Below, piece by piece: positions 41,771 to 52,955 of a stretch of 64,000 bases of DNA. The position numbers and the translations under genes were made by a program. Within the stretch, counting starts at the first letter, position 1. The number at the start of each line of letters is the position of its first letter. Under the pieces are notes generated by a model. The model worked only from the letters and a program-made list of their open reading frames with translations. It was not told where the DNA came from and searched no databases. Source of the DNA: Roridomyces roridus (Eukaryota; Basidiomycota; Agaricomycetes; Agaricales; Mycenaceae); contig JARKIF010000005.1 in the NCBI GenBank assembly GCA_029378245.1, positions 2,046,001 through 2,110,000 of the forward strand. Reading direction: 5' to 3'.

Positions 41771-42050
41771 CTTGAAAATCAAGTGCGTCCAATGCATGTA
41801 CTTCGCACCTGTGAAGACAGTGAACAAAGAGTAGACAAAGTCTCTTGGGTCGACAAAGAGCAGACAAAGAGGAGACAAAGGGCAGGCAAAGATTCCCGCC
41901 ACCCCAAGAATGTTTGCCTGCCCTTTGTCTCCCCTTTGTCTGCTCTTTGTCTGTGCAAAGAACTTTGTCTACTCTTCATTACCTGTTGTACCAACTGCAA
42001 AGTACATGCATTGGACGCACCTGGCCTTCAAGTGCATCGTACTTTGCCTT
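41753..42050. mobile_element. Fold-back (hairpin) element of about 300 bp
   Basis: Two arms of about 140 bp are inverted copies. Shared words are AGTACG, GCACTTGAA, GTGCGTCCAATGCATGTACT, AGAGTAGACAAAGT and GACAAAGGGCAGGCAAA. The loop is about 10 bp near 41898-41906. A strong RNA or DNA hairpin is expected. No target duplication is clear. Confidence 0.7.
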
Positions 42051-43496
42051 GTGATGTCTGCGAATTTGAGAAGGCGCACGTTGATACTCCAATGTACCCA
42101 TAGAGAATAATTGGTACGGAGGTGGATCTCAGTCGACCCCTATAAAATTTATTCCGACCAATGCCTCCCACCGTGTTGCCTCCCCGCAGCGAGCGCAACA
42201 TAACATTATGGATATAGATAGTCCCTCACCATGACCCTAAAAGCAAGCATGCTTTCGAGCTGCGTCAAACTGCGCGTTTCAAAACAGTTCTTCTGTTTTA
42301 TAACTGCTTCAAAGGTCGCTGTCGTCATCGCCGTTGTGTGTTATTCCTTTACGCCAATTATTGGCCGGCCTAACCTTTGCTGTTTATTTTTCCAGCACAT
42401 TTTTCTCTGAGGTTCTTTTCGCCTTGGCCTACGTATCCTCGTGTCGTGTGCATACCACATCCTGGCTCAACCGTCACTTATCGGGGGCCGTCACAAATTC
42501 CGGATCTCAGCATAAATCCTAGCGGGACTGAGAACGGCATGCTTGCTTCCGCCCAGGCTTATTTTGGTGCGTCTTGCGTTCCCAGTACGTCTTCACCTGC
42601 GTACCTTCAATTTTTTCTTTGCACCTACACATATGCCTCGTTCATTTGGGTACTTAAATGAACCACACATATAGCTAGTTCGTATGTTCTCGGCAATCAT
42701 GATTGATGCCGATGGCTTTCCTCCTCCGTCATGTCGACTGGGACGAACTCGGCGTGTCATGGGCATAGGATGCCTGAAGGCTGAACGTTGATCCAACAAG
42801 TCTTTCATGGTCGAACTCAATATTCCGCCAGGTGGACGGACGGACGCACTCGTGACTCGATCTGGCCGTACGGCGCTTGAGCCTTTTCTCTCTCCTCACC
42901 GGCCACTGGTCAAACACCCCTGCTGCATGTAGTTTCCCCCGGTTTGGGCCTTACCTCCTGCATTCTGTGGCCGCCCCTCTTCCGCCTTACTAGTCCTGGC
43001 TTCCGACGTCCACCACAACTTTCACGCTTTCATCCTCATCAGCGAACGGTGCTAGGGCATTCAGGTCAAACTTTGCTTCTCGGGCAGGCCGGCCACTTAT
43101 TCGAGCAATTAACCTCGCGGCTACATCTCAAAAACCCAAAAATTACGACCTTCCAATGTCCAAGTGCATTCCCGTATTCAGGGGAAATAATTGGGGTTCA
43201 TCCCGAATACTTCATCGCGAATAAACGTGTGCACTCTATAGACCCCTGGATTTCAGAAAATTCAACACCGCTGCGATCTTCTCGTCACCGTGCCACGGGT
43301 GCCGTCGAGCCGTGGCCACTGTCACGGCGAACAATCCTACCGTAACGATGGGCGGCTCCATTGTGCGCGCCATTGATAAAGGGTTCCCATTACTTCCTGC
43401 ACCCGTACTAAGTACGGGCGGAGATCGCGGACACGAATCGTACGCTTATGCGCATAAAACGTACGACACGGATTCTGGCTCTCCTTCCTGCCACCA
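42051..43496. other. No gene recognised
   Basis: Only short frames, none similar to a family I know. A hydrophobic frame around 42334-42480 (FAVYFSSTFFSEVLFALAY) lacks a credible gene context. The last few hundred bases should include the promoter of the secreted-protein gene. Confidence 0.35.
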
Positions 43497-44155
43497 ATGC
43501 ATCTCAAGACCCTCAGTTTCGCCCTTCTCAGCTTGATCTCTGCCGGCCGCGCGCACGAATCCTCGCAGTACCCTTACGTACCCAACGACCTCCAGTGCGC
43601 GGAAGGATCTCTCCCCACCTTCGTCCACAACAGCTACATGTATATCGCGCCCCTGGACAAGTTCACGAACATCACCGGGTCGTTCTTCAACATCGCGTGG
43701 GAGGTACGTATTGCGCACATTTAATCCACTTCGCCGGTCGCTGATCGGCCTGTAGGGCGGATGCCCCGCCACCGTCACAACGGGCACAGACAACGTCCCG
43801 GGCGTGACACGGGGGGGGCCCTGCCTCGGCGGCACCTTCAACGACACGCTGACGATGTACAGTGCGCACCCTGACGCGCTTCATACACGTACCACGGGGC
43901 CCCGTACACATGATTCACGTCCCCGGGTCAGCCACCCTTGCATTGGGACGCGTACGCGGAGACGATGCGGTTCGAGAGCATCTGCGGCGGCCAGGCCACC
44001 TACGTTGACTTCATCTCGTACATCTGCTCCAAGGACCAGATCGCCACGTATACTGGGTGGTCCGAGCTCCATGTGGTTTCGATGCAGGCCATCGCAGGGG
44101 CGATTGGGGCGCCCATTCTTGCGGGGGATTGTCCGGGTGCGTAGTCTCGAATTCA
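43497..44155 (+). CDS. Small secreted protein, possible frame break
   Basis: Exon 1 (43497-43703) opens with a signal peptide, MHLKTLSFALLSLISAGRA, followed by HESSQYPYVPNDLQC. A 52-nt intron (43704-43755) leads to WEGGCPATVTTGTDNVPG and LGGTFNDTLTMY. A later segment, LHWDAYAETMRFESICGGQA then SYICSKDQIATYTGWSEL, is clearly coding but lies in a frame that none of the available splice sites reaches. It ends GAPILAGDCP near 44140. Several cysteines suggest disulphide bonds. I do not recognise the family. Either one base is lost between 43860 and 43940 or an unusual splice is used. Confidence 0.5.
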
Positions 44156-44922
44156 CGGGCTATTCAGGACCTGACATTCTGCGAAAGCGGCGGAATGTAA
44201 GAACTAATTGGCCGTCTCGGTCCAATCACCGCCGCATCGCCGCTGCGTCGTTTTCGTACGTCCTGGGCTTTATGCCGCTGTCAATTGGATTACCCTTTGA
44301 GGCAGTTGGCCGTACACTCTCAAATATCTTTCAAATTCCGTTATCCTCTACTACACCCGCCGCATCGGGTTGGCAACATGCGAAACACACTTTCCTTCCG
44401 TTGCGCCACGGACTTGTGTATTTCGACGTCCTGATCAAATCCCGGGAGTGGGGCTCCAAGAGTCAGAACCCCGGACGCCCGAGTTGTTACTGACCGCAGT
44501 GACCGGCTGTCAATTCCAAAGATAAATTAGACAACTGAATGACCTACAGGGGATGGTCGTAATCATGCAGTGAAGGGCAAGTGGTTTCGCTAAGATACCG
44601 CAGCTCATATACGGCCTTCCCGTAAAATCGAGTGCCACTAGCGAGAGAATCAGAAAAAAACGACCCATGCATACCTTAGCCTGGAATCGAACTAGGAGCT
44701 CGCGCAATATCAAGACAAGGTCGTATCCGATTTGTTGAATGAGGGCGCGAATCTTTCGCAACCAAAATTCGTGCCCGGAAGACTTTGAATAAGGGGTGCG
44801 AAATCCCGGGTTAGATTCAGACTTACGCACAGAAAGGTCGAATCACCAGCCGCAACGAAATACCAGTCGATGTCGACACAATCTGCCAGTGCTTAAACAC
44901 ATCCGACCGTGGGTCTTACGCA
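44156..44922. other. Gene-free; one diverged tRNA-like relic
   Basis: At 44671-44735 a minus-strand relic of the tRNA-like repeat is visible (the reverse of a B box, GGAATCGAACTAGG). Nothing else is recognised. Positions 44915-44922 are the left target duplication of the hAT MITE. Confidence 0.4.
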
Positions 44923-45559
44923 TAGTGTTGGGAAAGTTCGGTTCAGTTCGGTTCAGAGGTTTTTTTCCCGAACCCCGAACCTGAACTTCGGTTCAGGTTC
45001 AGACATTTGCCGAACCTTGAACCTGAACTCGAGTTCAGGTTCGGTTCAGGTTCGAACTCGGTTCGAACCCTGATTTTGTCCCCGCCCAAAAATATCAAAT
45101 TTTGAGAGAAGGAAAGCAAAAATCAGAACTGTGTGTATACCGGCCTTGTCATTTGCTCATCTCCCATGGTCATTCAGGCCATCCAGACCACTAGAATCAT
45201 AATCCAGAGCAGCTGTCAATCACGTGTTGAGGCCTTATTCCAATCAAACATGTAATGTACAACACTCAACAGCTATTTGTACCCAATGTGCACTCGGAAA
45301 TGGTTATACCATGTTATATCATTGAATTTGTGAGGTCATGGCGACTGAAATGCACCCCAAGATGGCTGAAATCACTCAGAAAAATGGTATTTCGGTTTGG
45401 GGTTCGGTTCAGTTCAGCAAAAAATATTTTGGCCCGAACCCCGAACCTGAACTTTGGTTCAGGTTCAGGGATTTGCCGAACCTTGAACCTGAACTTTGTG
45501 TTCAGTTCGGTTCGGTTCGAGTTCGAACCGAAAGTCTGAACCGAACTTTCCCACCACTA
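44923..45559. mobile_element. hAT-type MITE, 637 bp, 8-bp target duplication
   Basis: The ends are inverted repeats TAGTG(T/G)TGGGAAAGTTC, extending GGTTCAG. The 8-bp sequence CTTACGCA lies directly outside both ends (44915-44922 and 45560-45567), a perfect hAT-style duplication. Both subterminal regions (44935-45072 and 45398-45556) are arrays of GGTTCA/TGAACC words. No transposase is encoded. It inserted beside a tRNA-like repeat. Confidence 0.9.
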
Positions 45560-45598
45560 CTTACGCAGCGCAGAAAAAGAAACAGCTATCCCCGACAT

Positions 45599-45692
45599 GA
45601 CCCAGCCTGGAGTCAAACCAGGCCTAATTCGCATTGTAGGCCAATGTATCAACGCGTGGGAGAAGCAGGTGCGAGCCGTCCGCCACGGTCTG
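45599..45692 (-). repeat. Isolated tRNA-like repeat copy
   Basis: A diverged copy of the 49-52 kb unit. The B-box region reads GGTTTGACTCC on the minus strand with its T-stem CCTGG/CCAGG. The 5' acceptor side is degraded. Confidence 0.55.
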
Positions 45693-45700
45693 GTAAAAAT

Positions 45701-45792
45701 GGCGCGGCAGGCGCGGCACTGACGCGCATTGACGCGGCTGTGACGCGCATTGACGCGGCAGTGACGCGGCGTGACGCGGCCATCGGCGCGCC
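45701..45792. repeat. GACGCG minisatellite, locus 1
   Basis: Degenerate tandem copies of TGACGCGGC and TGACGCGCAT. The same words recur at 48068-48196, and in opposite orientation at 48447-48527. Confidence 0.7.
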
Positions 45793-48067
45793 GCCTCCTA
45801 CTTCCGATATATCATGCTCCTCGTCTCAGAAACTGTTCGTGCGAGGTATACTAGTTCCAATACATCATTCAGAGTCGAAAAATCCAGTGCCAAAATTTGA
45901 GACTTTCCAACCTCAACCGTCACTAATTAGTGCTAATTAGTGACTTATATTTACTCTTTTGTGTTGCTTAAGAGGTGCTGAAATACGAACCTTAGTCGAT
46001 TTATCCTCCAGGTATATCCCTCCACATGAAAACATTCAAAATACAGACCGCCTGTCTCGGCCTGGGTACTGGGAACTCAGGTCACGGTTTTCCATGTCTG
46101 CTGAGGATGATTCGATCCCGGAATTTGTTCCAACACAGTTTCGACGATGAGTCCCATTGTAAATGACTGAATCTCTGAGAATAATTCAGTCTTAATCATC
46201 CAATACTGATTGTCTAAGTCCAAGTCCACTTAGTACAGCGCGTATCATCATCCGTTTTCGTTCGAAGGTATCCAGTCACAGGTGTATATTCCTTCAGGAT
46301 TTCCGCTTGGTATGTGGATGGAAAGACTGATCTTTTTTTCACTTTGCAGAGTGATGAGGTCCTACATTATCAAGCAATGTGATTTACAGTACGCAGATGC
46401 ATGGAACTAGTCTCGAATTGTTGGCTGCCATCCTACCACCACTCGGTCTTCAAGTTCGCGAGTCGATCAGGTCACACATTTTGAGAATGTTGGACAGCAC
46501 TGGTTTCTCTCCGTGTAAAGGCAAATGCGATCATTCTATGTAGGTATGTACTCCAGTTCCTAATCCGTTTTCACGAATTCCTCTGTCCAAAGAAGATTCC
46601 ATCCACCTCAGCTCGAATATTTCAACTTCCCTAGAAACCTGACAACACACTGAGCACATGTTCGGACTGGGAGTTTGGTCACTCTGAAGGCAAGCTTCCA
46701 GTCAAATACTCAAGAGAACATCATTGCTCGCGAAGCATGTAAATGCCCGAGAATGAACTATTTGAGCTGCCACGCGACGTGCACAAGTACAAGTAAAGCC
46801 TGGCAGAGGCTGTTTAGACTTGCCTGTGATTCCAACATCAATTCTATCCATGCGCCGAAACAAAAGGTTTAATTGAAATACGAGGTGCCAATGGGTTGGC
46901 AGGTTAGTAAGGTGTGTATGTATCTATTCAGGCGTCGACCATTCTTCACGCATTAGCCTTGTCTGGATCCATCGTTATATATAGAGCCTCCTGACTGAGA
47001 ACTAAACTGGCTGAGCGACCGGCTAGATCTAACATCAACGCAAATTCTACACGGGAATATAGTGTGCGTTACAGTCGACATTCAGTTTTACGCCAGGGGT
47101 GTATCTGAGCTGCACAGCAGATATACTCATGCTTCTTGGTGAATTCCTTTGTACACTCGTATCTCGGGGATGTTCTAGCCAACTTCAACAATAGGCAGAT
47201 GGAATTCCGATTCATACTGCCTTTCCATGCATGCTGAAACCACCACATATATGTACCTCATTGTCGTCACTCCCGAGTAGGTTGAACTTGTCAGAGTCTG
47301 ATTCAATATCCGACATTCGCTACATCCCCAGGCTCGCCTGCTGCTCTCACTACAAAACACACACTTGAACACGTATCAAATCTAATTTCGTTGATGATAT
47401 GTGGGTTGAATTTTCGCTGTGTTTCTAGTGTATAGTCGAACGAGCACCCAAGTCGAGATGTGCTACTCAGGGCTGTGAGTATCCACCCGCTTGAACCTAT
47501 GCAGCGGCCTCTCCACTGTCCATATCAGAGACAATTTCAAGCAGGAGCATACACCCTACTTCACGGCCGGACTATAATATCACCACCATATTTGTCGGAA
47601 GCCAAGTAGGGATATGACAAAAGGAAAGTTTGAGACCTTTATGTTGGACAGGGAGATTGCATTTGTGCACAACTCAACCACGCTGGGCTGACTGGACATA
47701 ATGAACAAGCTGGGTTCTGATATTTCAGCAAGCGAGGCAATGTTTTTAAAACTACTAGTGTTACCGGCACAGCAGATGAAAATTGCTTTATATTACGCCT
47801 CCAGAGAATTCAATATTTCAGAGGGGCTTCAGGCCGTGAATTATACCATTGGGGGTTGATCCATCCAATTTACATTTAGTTGCAACTCGAAATGCAAGAC
47901 AGATGTAGCTGGCATTTGAACCGTGGAAATATGACACCGGATCTAATTGATACGGTCCTGGACGTCCAGAACCGCTCCTTCACTAAGAGGAGTGTGTATT
48001 AGGATTGATGAGCATTGTATGATGCATCCAGATGGACAACTATGATTATATACGCCCGTAGGAGACT
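45793..48067. other. No gene recognised
   Basis: AT-richer sequence with only short frames. No family similarity and no clear repeat structure. Confidence 0.4.
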
Positions 48068-48527
48068 GCCGCGCATTGACGCGGCGGTGGCTGTGTTGAC
48101 GCGGCAATGACGCGCACCGGCGCGGTACTGGCGCGCGTTGACGCGGCATCGACGCGCACTGACGCGGAGGCTGACGCGGCACCGGCGCGGCAGCCAGCCA
48201 AATACAAGGCACCTTTGAACGTCTCAACAAGCGTTAAAAGGGCCTCTTGCATGATTTAAATGGTGGGTACAGCGTGAGAACATAAGGAACTAATGGGGCG
48301 AGGCGGATATCTGAACTTTCATCCTGAAGGACTTGAAACTAGACCCAAACATTGTAAGTTTATGCTAACCCTGCGTTTCGATATCCTGAGCACAATTTGC
48401 GACGCGTTCCTACCTTCAAAATACCAGCACCAAGTTCGAAAAAGTGCCACGTCAATGTCGCGCCGGTGCGCGCCGGTGCCGCGTCAGTGCGCGTCAATGC
48501 GCGCCTGCCGCGTCAATTTCTCCGGAC
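48068..48527. repeat. Fold-back pair of GACGCG minisatellites
   Basis: The left array (48068-48196) has words such as TTGACGCGGC and GGCGCGG; the right array (48447-48527) has their reverse complements. The whole may be a non-autonomous element of about 460 bp whose subterminal repeats are these arrays. I could not define exact ends or a target duplication. Confidence 0.5.
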
Positions 48528-49061
48528 CGGTCCGCCACTGGGTCGTATTCGCACTACAAACATGTTGAATAACCGAGGACATTGCGGGCTGAGGAATTCG
48601 AAGCGCGGACGCGAACGGGCAAAAATGACGTTAGATGGCGCATGCATGGAGTTCCGTAGAACTGGGGTTGGAATTCATGTACGAGATGCAGGTGGGGATT
48701 GGGCCGTCCATTATTCGCTCTAAGCGCTCAGAAGTTGTTTCGACGAGATGGCAGGTGTTACTTGCAATATTAATATCTTCCCTGTCATAATTCGGAGTGT
48801 ATCTGGAATTGAATTTGAATTTGAGAAGGCACGAGAGTCAGAAAGAAAAACAGTGCGGTTGACTTCACCTGTCCGATATTAGTATTGAAGGCGGGGGCGA
48901 TGCGTTCACCACCAGGTCTTATTCCTATAAAGCAGACGGCGGATCGGTGGGGGTGAATACGGAATGAGGAAATCACGTATCATAGCCGCTCCCTTTCGGG
49001 CGCAAATTTTGAGGGCGCAGCATGCGCTGGAGGAGACGAAAAACATTGTGTTAATTCCTAT
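48528..49061. other. No gene recognised; start of the repeat region
   Basis: Contains sequence resembling spacer and 5' parts of the tRNA-like units (around 48890-48965), without a complete unit. Confidence 0.35.
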
Positions 49062-49839
49062 GGCCTAGCCTGGAGTCGAACCAGGGATTGCTGCCTTACA
49101 CTTGGCGCAATCAAGAGCATGAGGGGCAGGGGCTCTCCGCTACTAGGTCGTATTCCTACAAAGTGGAGGGTGAATGGAGAGAGTGGGGGAAATTGCGTAC
49201 CATCCAGTTAAACAAGCACCTGCGCGTCCTCATCGCCATGTGTTGAAATTTTGTAGGAGAGTAACGTAAACAAGGTGTTGGAGTTTGAGGGAATAAGCGG
49301 TGAGTCGGAATTTGGCACGGTGGCCGAAAAAGTATAGGAAACACCATTGGAGGAATATCCATGACCCAGCCTGGAGTCGGACCAGGAACTCCCTCAACAC
49401 AAGAGCGACGGACACTGGTATTGAAGGCGGGCGCGATGCGTTCACCACCAGGTCTTTTTCCTACAAAGTGTACTTTGAATAAATGCTGTGGAATTCAAAC
49501 TTGACCGCGCGCGCAAAAAATGAAAGATGTCACAAGCATCGCCATGACCTAGCCTGGAGTCGAACCAGGAGTACTAGTCCTGCCTGCAGCGATCGCAGGC
49601 AGACTATGGGAAGTAGGTACGGCCGTCCAATACCAGGTCTTATTCCTACTGAAGTAGACTTTAAATAAATGCCGTAGACAAACCGTAGGCGCACGTACCA
49701 GCCGAATCTTGGTAGATATTTGTCATGGTTCCAACTTGACATTGATTTTGCGCGCTGCTGAATCGGACTTCACAGTACAGTTGAAGATGGACGAGAACCA
49801 AGAGAGACAGAGGGAAAAAATAGATGATTCTCCGCGGAT

Positions 49840-49927
49840 GACATAGCCCGGAGTCGAACCAGGGACTCCCGCATAGACGCAACAAAGAGACCAATTCAGA
49901 GCGGGTGCGGCCGTCCGCTACTAGGTC
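49840..49927 (-). ncRNA. tRNA-like unit 4
   Basis: Anticodon-like stem CCCGC/GCGGG; A box TAGCGGACGG. One mismatch in the acceptor stem (GACCTAG with CTATGTC), and the T-arm has a G-C rich variant. A run of six T follows about 17 nt downstream. Confidence 0.5.
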
Positions 49928-50865
49928 GTATTCCTACTGCAAAGATCTTGCAGGAGTGGAGGCTGAAAATCGTTGCGGTATGGGTATACTGTAATGTAAT
50001 ATACATCGGCCGGATGTTTTGTCCTTGCCCGTCCATGTGACCATGTTGAAATTTGACGAGAACCAAGCGAGAGAGTGAGAGAAAAGAAGTCGATGCTTCG
50101 CGCGCGAATGACCTAGCCCGGAGTCGAACCAGGGCCTGCTGCCTTGTATTGAAATGCGCTCTTGCAATTATCGGAAGCAGGTGCGATTCCCTTCGCTACT
50201 AGGTCGTATTCCGAGCTTCAGTATGCGATTGTAGATGAAGAGGGTGGGGAAATTGCGTACCATAAAGTTGAACGATCACCTGCGCGTCCTCCTTGCCATA
50301 TGATTAGAGCAATGTGTTGAGGCGTAGACGATGTGTTGAATTTTGAGGGAATACGCAATGAGTCGGAATTTGACACGGTGGGCGAAAAAGGAGAGGAAAA
50401 ACCAGTGGAGCAGAGCTATGACCTAGCCTGGAGTCGAACCAGGGACTCCCACAACACAAGAGCGACCGATATGGTATTGAATACGGGGGCGATTCTCTCA
50501 CCACCTGATCTTATTCCTATAAAGTCGACGGATAAGTGCTGTGGAATTTAAACTTGGCCTGCGCGCGCAGAAAAATGAAAGATTTCACAAGCATGATCGC
50601 CTTCTGGAGTCGAACCAGGACTCCCGCATAGACGCAACAAGGAGACCAATTCGGAGCGGGTGCGGCCGTCCCCTACTAGGTCTTATTTCTTCCTACGAAG
50701 TAGACTTTCGTAGAGGTACGACTCATGAATCGCAAGCGCACGTACCAGCGGAATGTTGATACATGCTTCCAAACATCGATTCCTCGCTGCCGGGGTTTCC
50801 CTGTACTGTTCAAGTTTGACGAGAAGCAAGAGAGAGAGAGAAAAAGTCGAAACTGCTGAGCGAAT

Positions 50866-50959
50866 GACCTAGCCTGGAGTCGAACCAGGAGTCCTGCCTT
50901 ATTAACTATCAGGTTCGAACATGTATAAGGAGCAGGTGCGGGCCATTTGCTACTAGGTC
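50866..50959 (-). ncRNA. tRNA-like unit 8
   Basis: Acceptor stem fully paired, A box TAGCAAATGG, anticodon-like stem CCTGC/GCAGG, B box GGTTCGACTCC. A T5 run lies about 20 nt downstream. Confidence 0.55.
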
Positions 50960-51454
50960 GTATTCCTTCCCAAAAGATCTTGGATGAGTGAGGATATTGT
51001 GGGCGGAAGAGCACAGATTTGGTTCGAATTGAAGCGTATTTGCGGAGATGAACAAGGTGAGATTCGGTTGGAATAAATTATATTGATGCAAAAATTAGAA
51101 GGACGCACGAACGAAAGCACGACGGCCTCAGAGTGGAGCTGGTTGAAACGCACGGGATGGTTCGGAATTGGCATGTCGTGGAGCATTTGGCACCGGGAGG
51201 ATAAGAACAAAGATGAGTTGATTGGTTTTGGATATGGCCTAGCCTAGAGTCGAACCAGGGCTTGAATTCCTGCCCTGCTCAGGTACCGGCTCTGGAAATC
51301 GCGGGCCGTCCGGTACCAGGTCTTATCCCTGCGAAGTAGACTTTGGATAAATGCCTACTCGCGATGGCGCACGTCTGCAGGGGTTTTTCCTGTACCGTTG
51401 AAGTTTGGCTAGAAGCAAGAAAGAGAGGGGGAAAATCGGTAGTGGTCCGCGAAT

Positions 51455-51543
51455 GACCTAGCCTGGAATCGAACCAGGGACGCCCGCCATAGATCCATCA
51501 AAAGTTCTACTCAGAGCGGGTGCGGGCCGTCGGCTACTAGGTC
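51455..51543 (-). ncRNA. tRNA-like unit 10
   Basis: Acceptor stem fully paired; A box TAGCCGACGG; anticodon-like stem CCCGC/GCGGG. The B box is GGTTCGATTCC, one base from the other units, and T4 lies downstream. Confidence 0.5.
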
Positions 51544-52010
51544 GTATTCCGACAGAGGAGAGCTTGAGTATGCGCTTGTAGATGGAGAGGGTGGGGAAAT
51601 TGCGTACCATAAAGGATTAGTTGCCCGTACTCCCCGCAATGTGTTGCAATTTTGTAGGAGAGTATTGTGAGCAAATTGCTGGATTTTAAATGAGCGATAT
51701 GTTCAAAGCTGAGTGAGCGAGCTAAGAAAGAGAAGGAAAACGATCAAAACCATCTTATGACCCAGCCTGGAGTCGAACCAGGAACTCCCGCAACACAAGA
51801 GCGACCGACAGTATTGAATACGGGCGCGATGCGTTCACCACCAGGTCTTATCCCTATCAAGCAGACGGCGGATAAGTGCTGGTTAATACAGATGAGGAAA
51901 TCGCGTACCACCATCACTTCCTTTTGGTGCGCTAAATTTTGAAGGCGGTCATGCGCTGAAATTTGAGGGAGTGAGCGCGAGACGGAAAAAGTCGACTAGC
52001 GTTATTGAAT

Positions 52011-52107
52011 GACCTAGCCTGGAGTCGAACCAGGAGCACTACTAGTCCTGCCTCATTAGCGAGTCAACATGCATAAGGAGCAGGTGCGGGCCGTCCGCTA
52101 CTAGGTC
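52011..52107 (-). ncRNA. tRNA-like unit 12 (best preserved)
   Basis: Perfect 7-bp acceptor stem, A box TAGCGGACGG, stem CCTGC/GCAGG around a 28-nt loop, perfect T-stem CCTGG/CCAGG with TTCGACT loop, and T5 about 20 nt downstream. The large loop would need an intron or makes a standard anticodon loop impossible. Confidence 0.58.
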
Positions 52108-52371
52108 TTATTTCTGCGAAGCAGATATTGAATGAATGAATGCCGTAGAAGTACGACACAGGCGCACGTAACTTACCAACCACATCTTGGTAGGGTTCCA
52201 ACTTGACATTGATTCTTCGCGCTGCTGGGGTGTTTCTGTACCGTTGAAGTTTGGCGAGAAGCAAGAGAGAGAGAGGGAAAAAATTGGTAGTGGCGAATAA
52301 CCCGACCTGGAGTCGAATCATGGACTCCCGGCATAGATGGACAGCTAGTCAGAGCGGGTGCGGGCCAGGTC

Positions 52372-52955
52372 GTATTCCTACTCACAAGATCTTGGATCCG
52401 TGAGGATATTGCGGGGTGAAGAATGACACACCGAGTTCAAGATTTGAGAAAGATGCGGTGAGGACCAGAACTTTGTGCATGAGAGGGTGAGGCGGAGACG
52501 GTGTGTGTTTGATGATGGATCGAAATATACTGGAGGCGAATAACAATACAGTCTGAGAGCACATGAGAGACGGTCTTGACAGCGGGAGACGGGTAAGAAG
52601 CGTAACGTTGGGCGGGCCGCCGCTGGGAAGCTTGAGAAAAATATTATTGGCGGACGTCGGTATTAGCAGCCGGTGCAAACTAGGACCTGAAGAGCTTATA
52701 AGCGAAACAGGTTTGGAGTTGGATCCCCATCTCCCTGTTGTCCTTGCTTCACCAACAAGCTCCCTGTGTGTTTTTGACATCAACCACCCTAACCCTAACC
52801 CTAGGCACCGCGGTATGATCTCAGAAAATGGGTGGAATAACATCTCAAACAAAACTGTGCCGCGTCGGCACAATATGAGCGTTCTGGCTAATTCTTTTTG
52901 CCAGTCAGAGTTTTTTAATGAGGAGAGTGTCGTCCTAAAACTGTGAGTTCATCCG
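52372..52955. other. Intergenic with short telomere-like repeat
   Basis: At 52787-52805 there are three CCCTAA units in a row (the last CCCTAG), matching the fungal telomere repeat TTAGGG. Otherwise no gene is recognised. Confidence 0.5.

Larger units (their letters stand above)
49062..52371 (-). repeat. Array of 13 tRNA-like Pol III units
   Basis: Thirteen units of about 75-97 bp lie on the minus strand, 180-380 bp apart. They are 49062-49149, 49363-49454, 49546-49638, 49840-49927, 50110-50205, 50420-50510, 50595-50682, 50866-50959, 51236-51322, 51455-51543, 51759-51847, 52011-52107 and 52297-52371. A typical unit has a 7-bp acceptor-like stem (GACCTAG with CTAGGTC), an A-box match such as TAGCGGACGG, a 5-bp anticodon-like stem with a loop of about 28 nt, a T-arm with B box GGTTCGACTCC, and a run of 4-6 T downstream. 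Stem pairs change together between units. Spacers are also related (GAGAGAGAAAAA, TTTGACGAGAA). Best reading: tandem tRNA-derived SINEs or a Pol III RNA gene family. Confidence 0.7.

Noticed and set aside
49062..52371. Calling the 13 units ordinary tRNA genes
   Set aside because: The anticodon-side loop is about 28 nt and not conserved, and I found no constant U33 or anticodon. The tandem spacing also fits repeats better.
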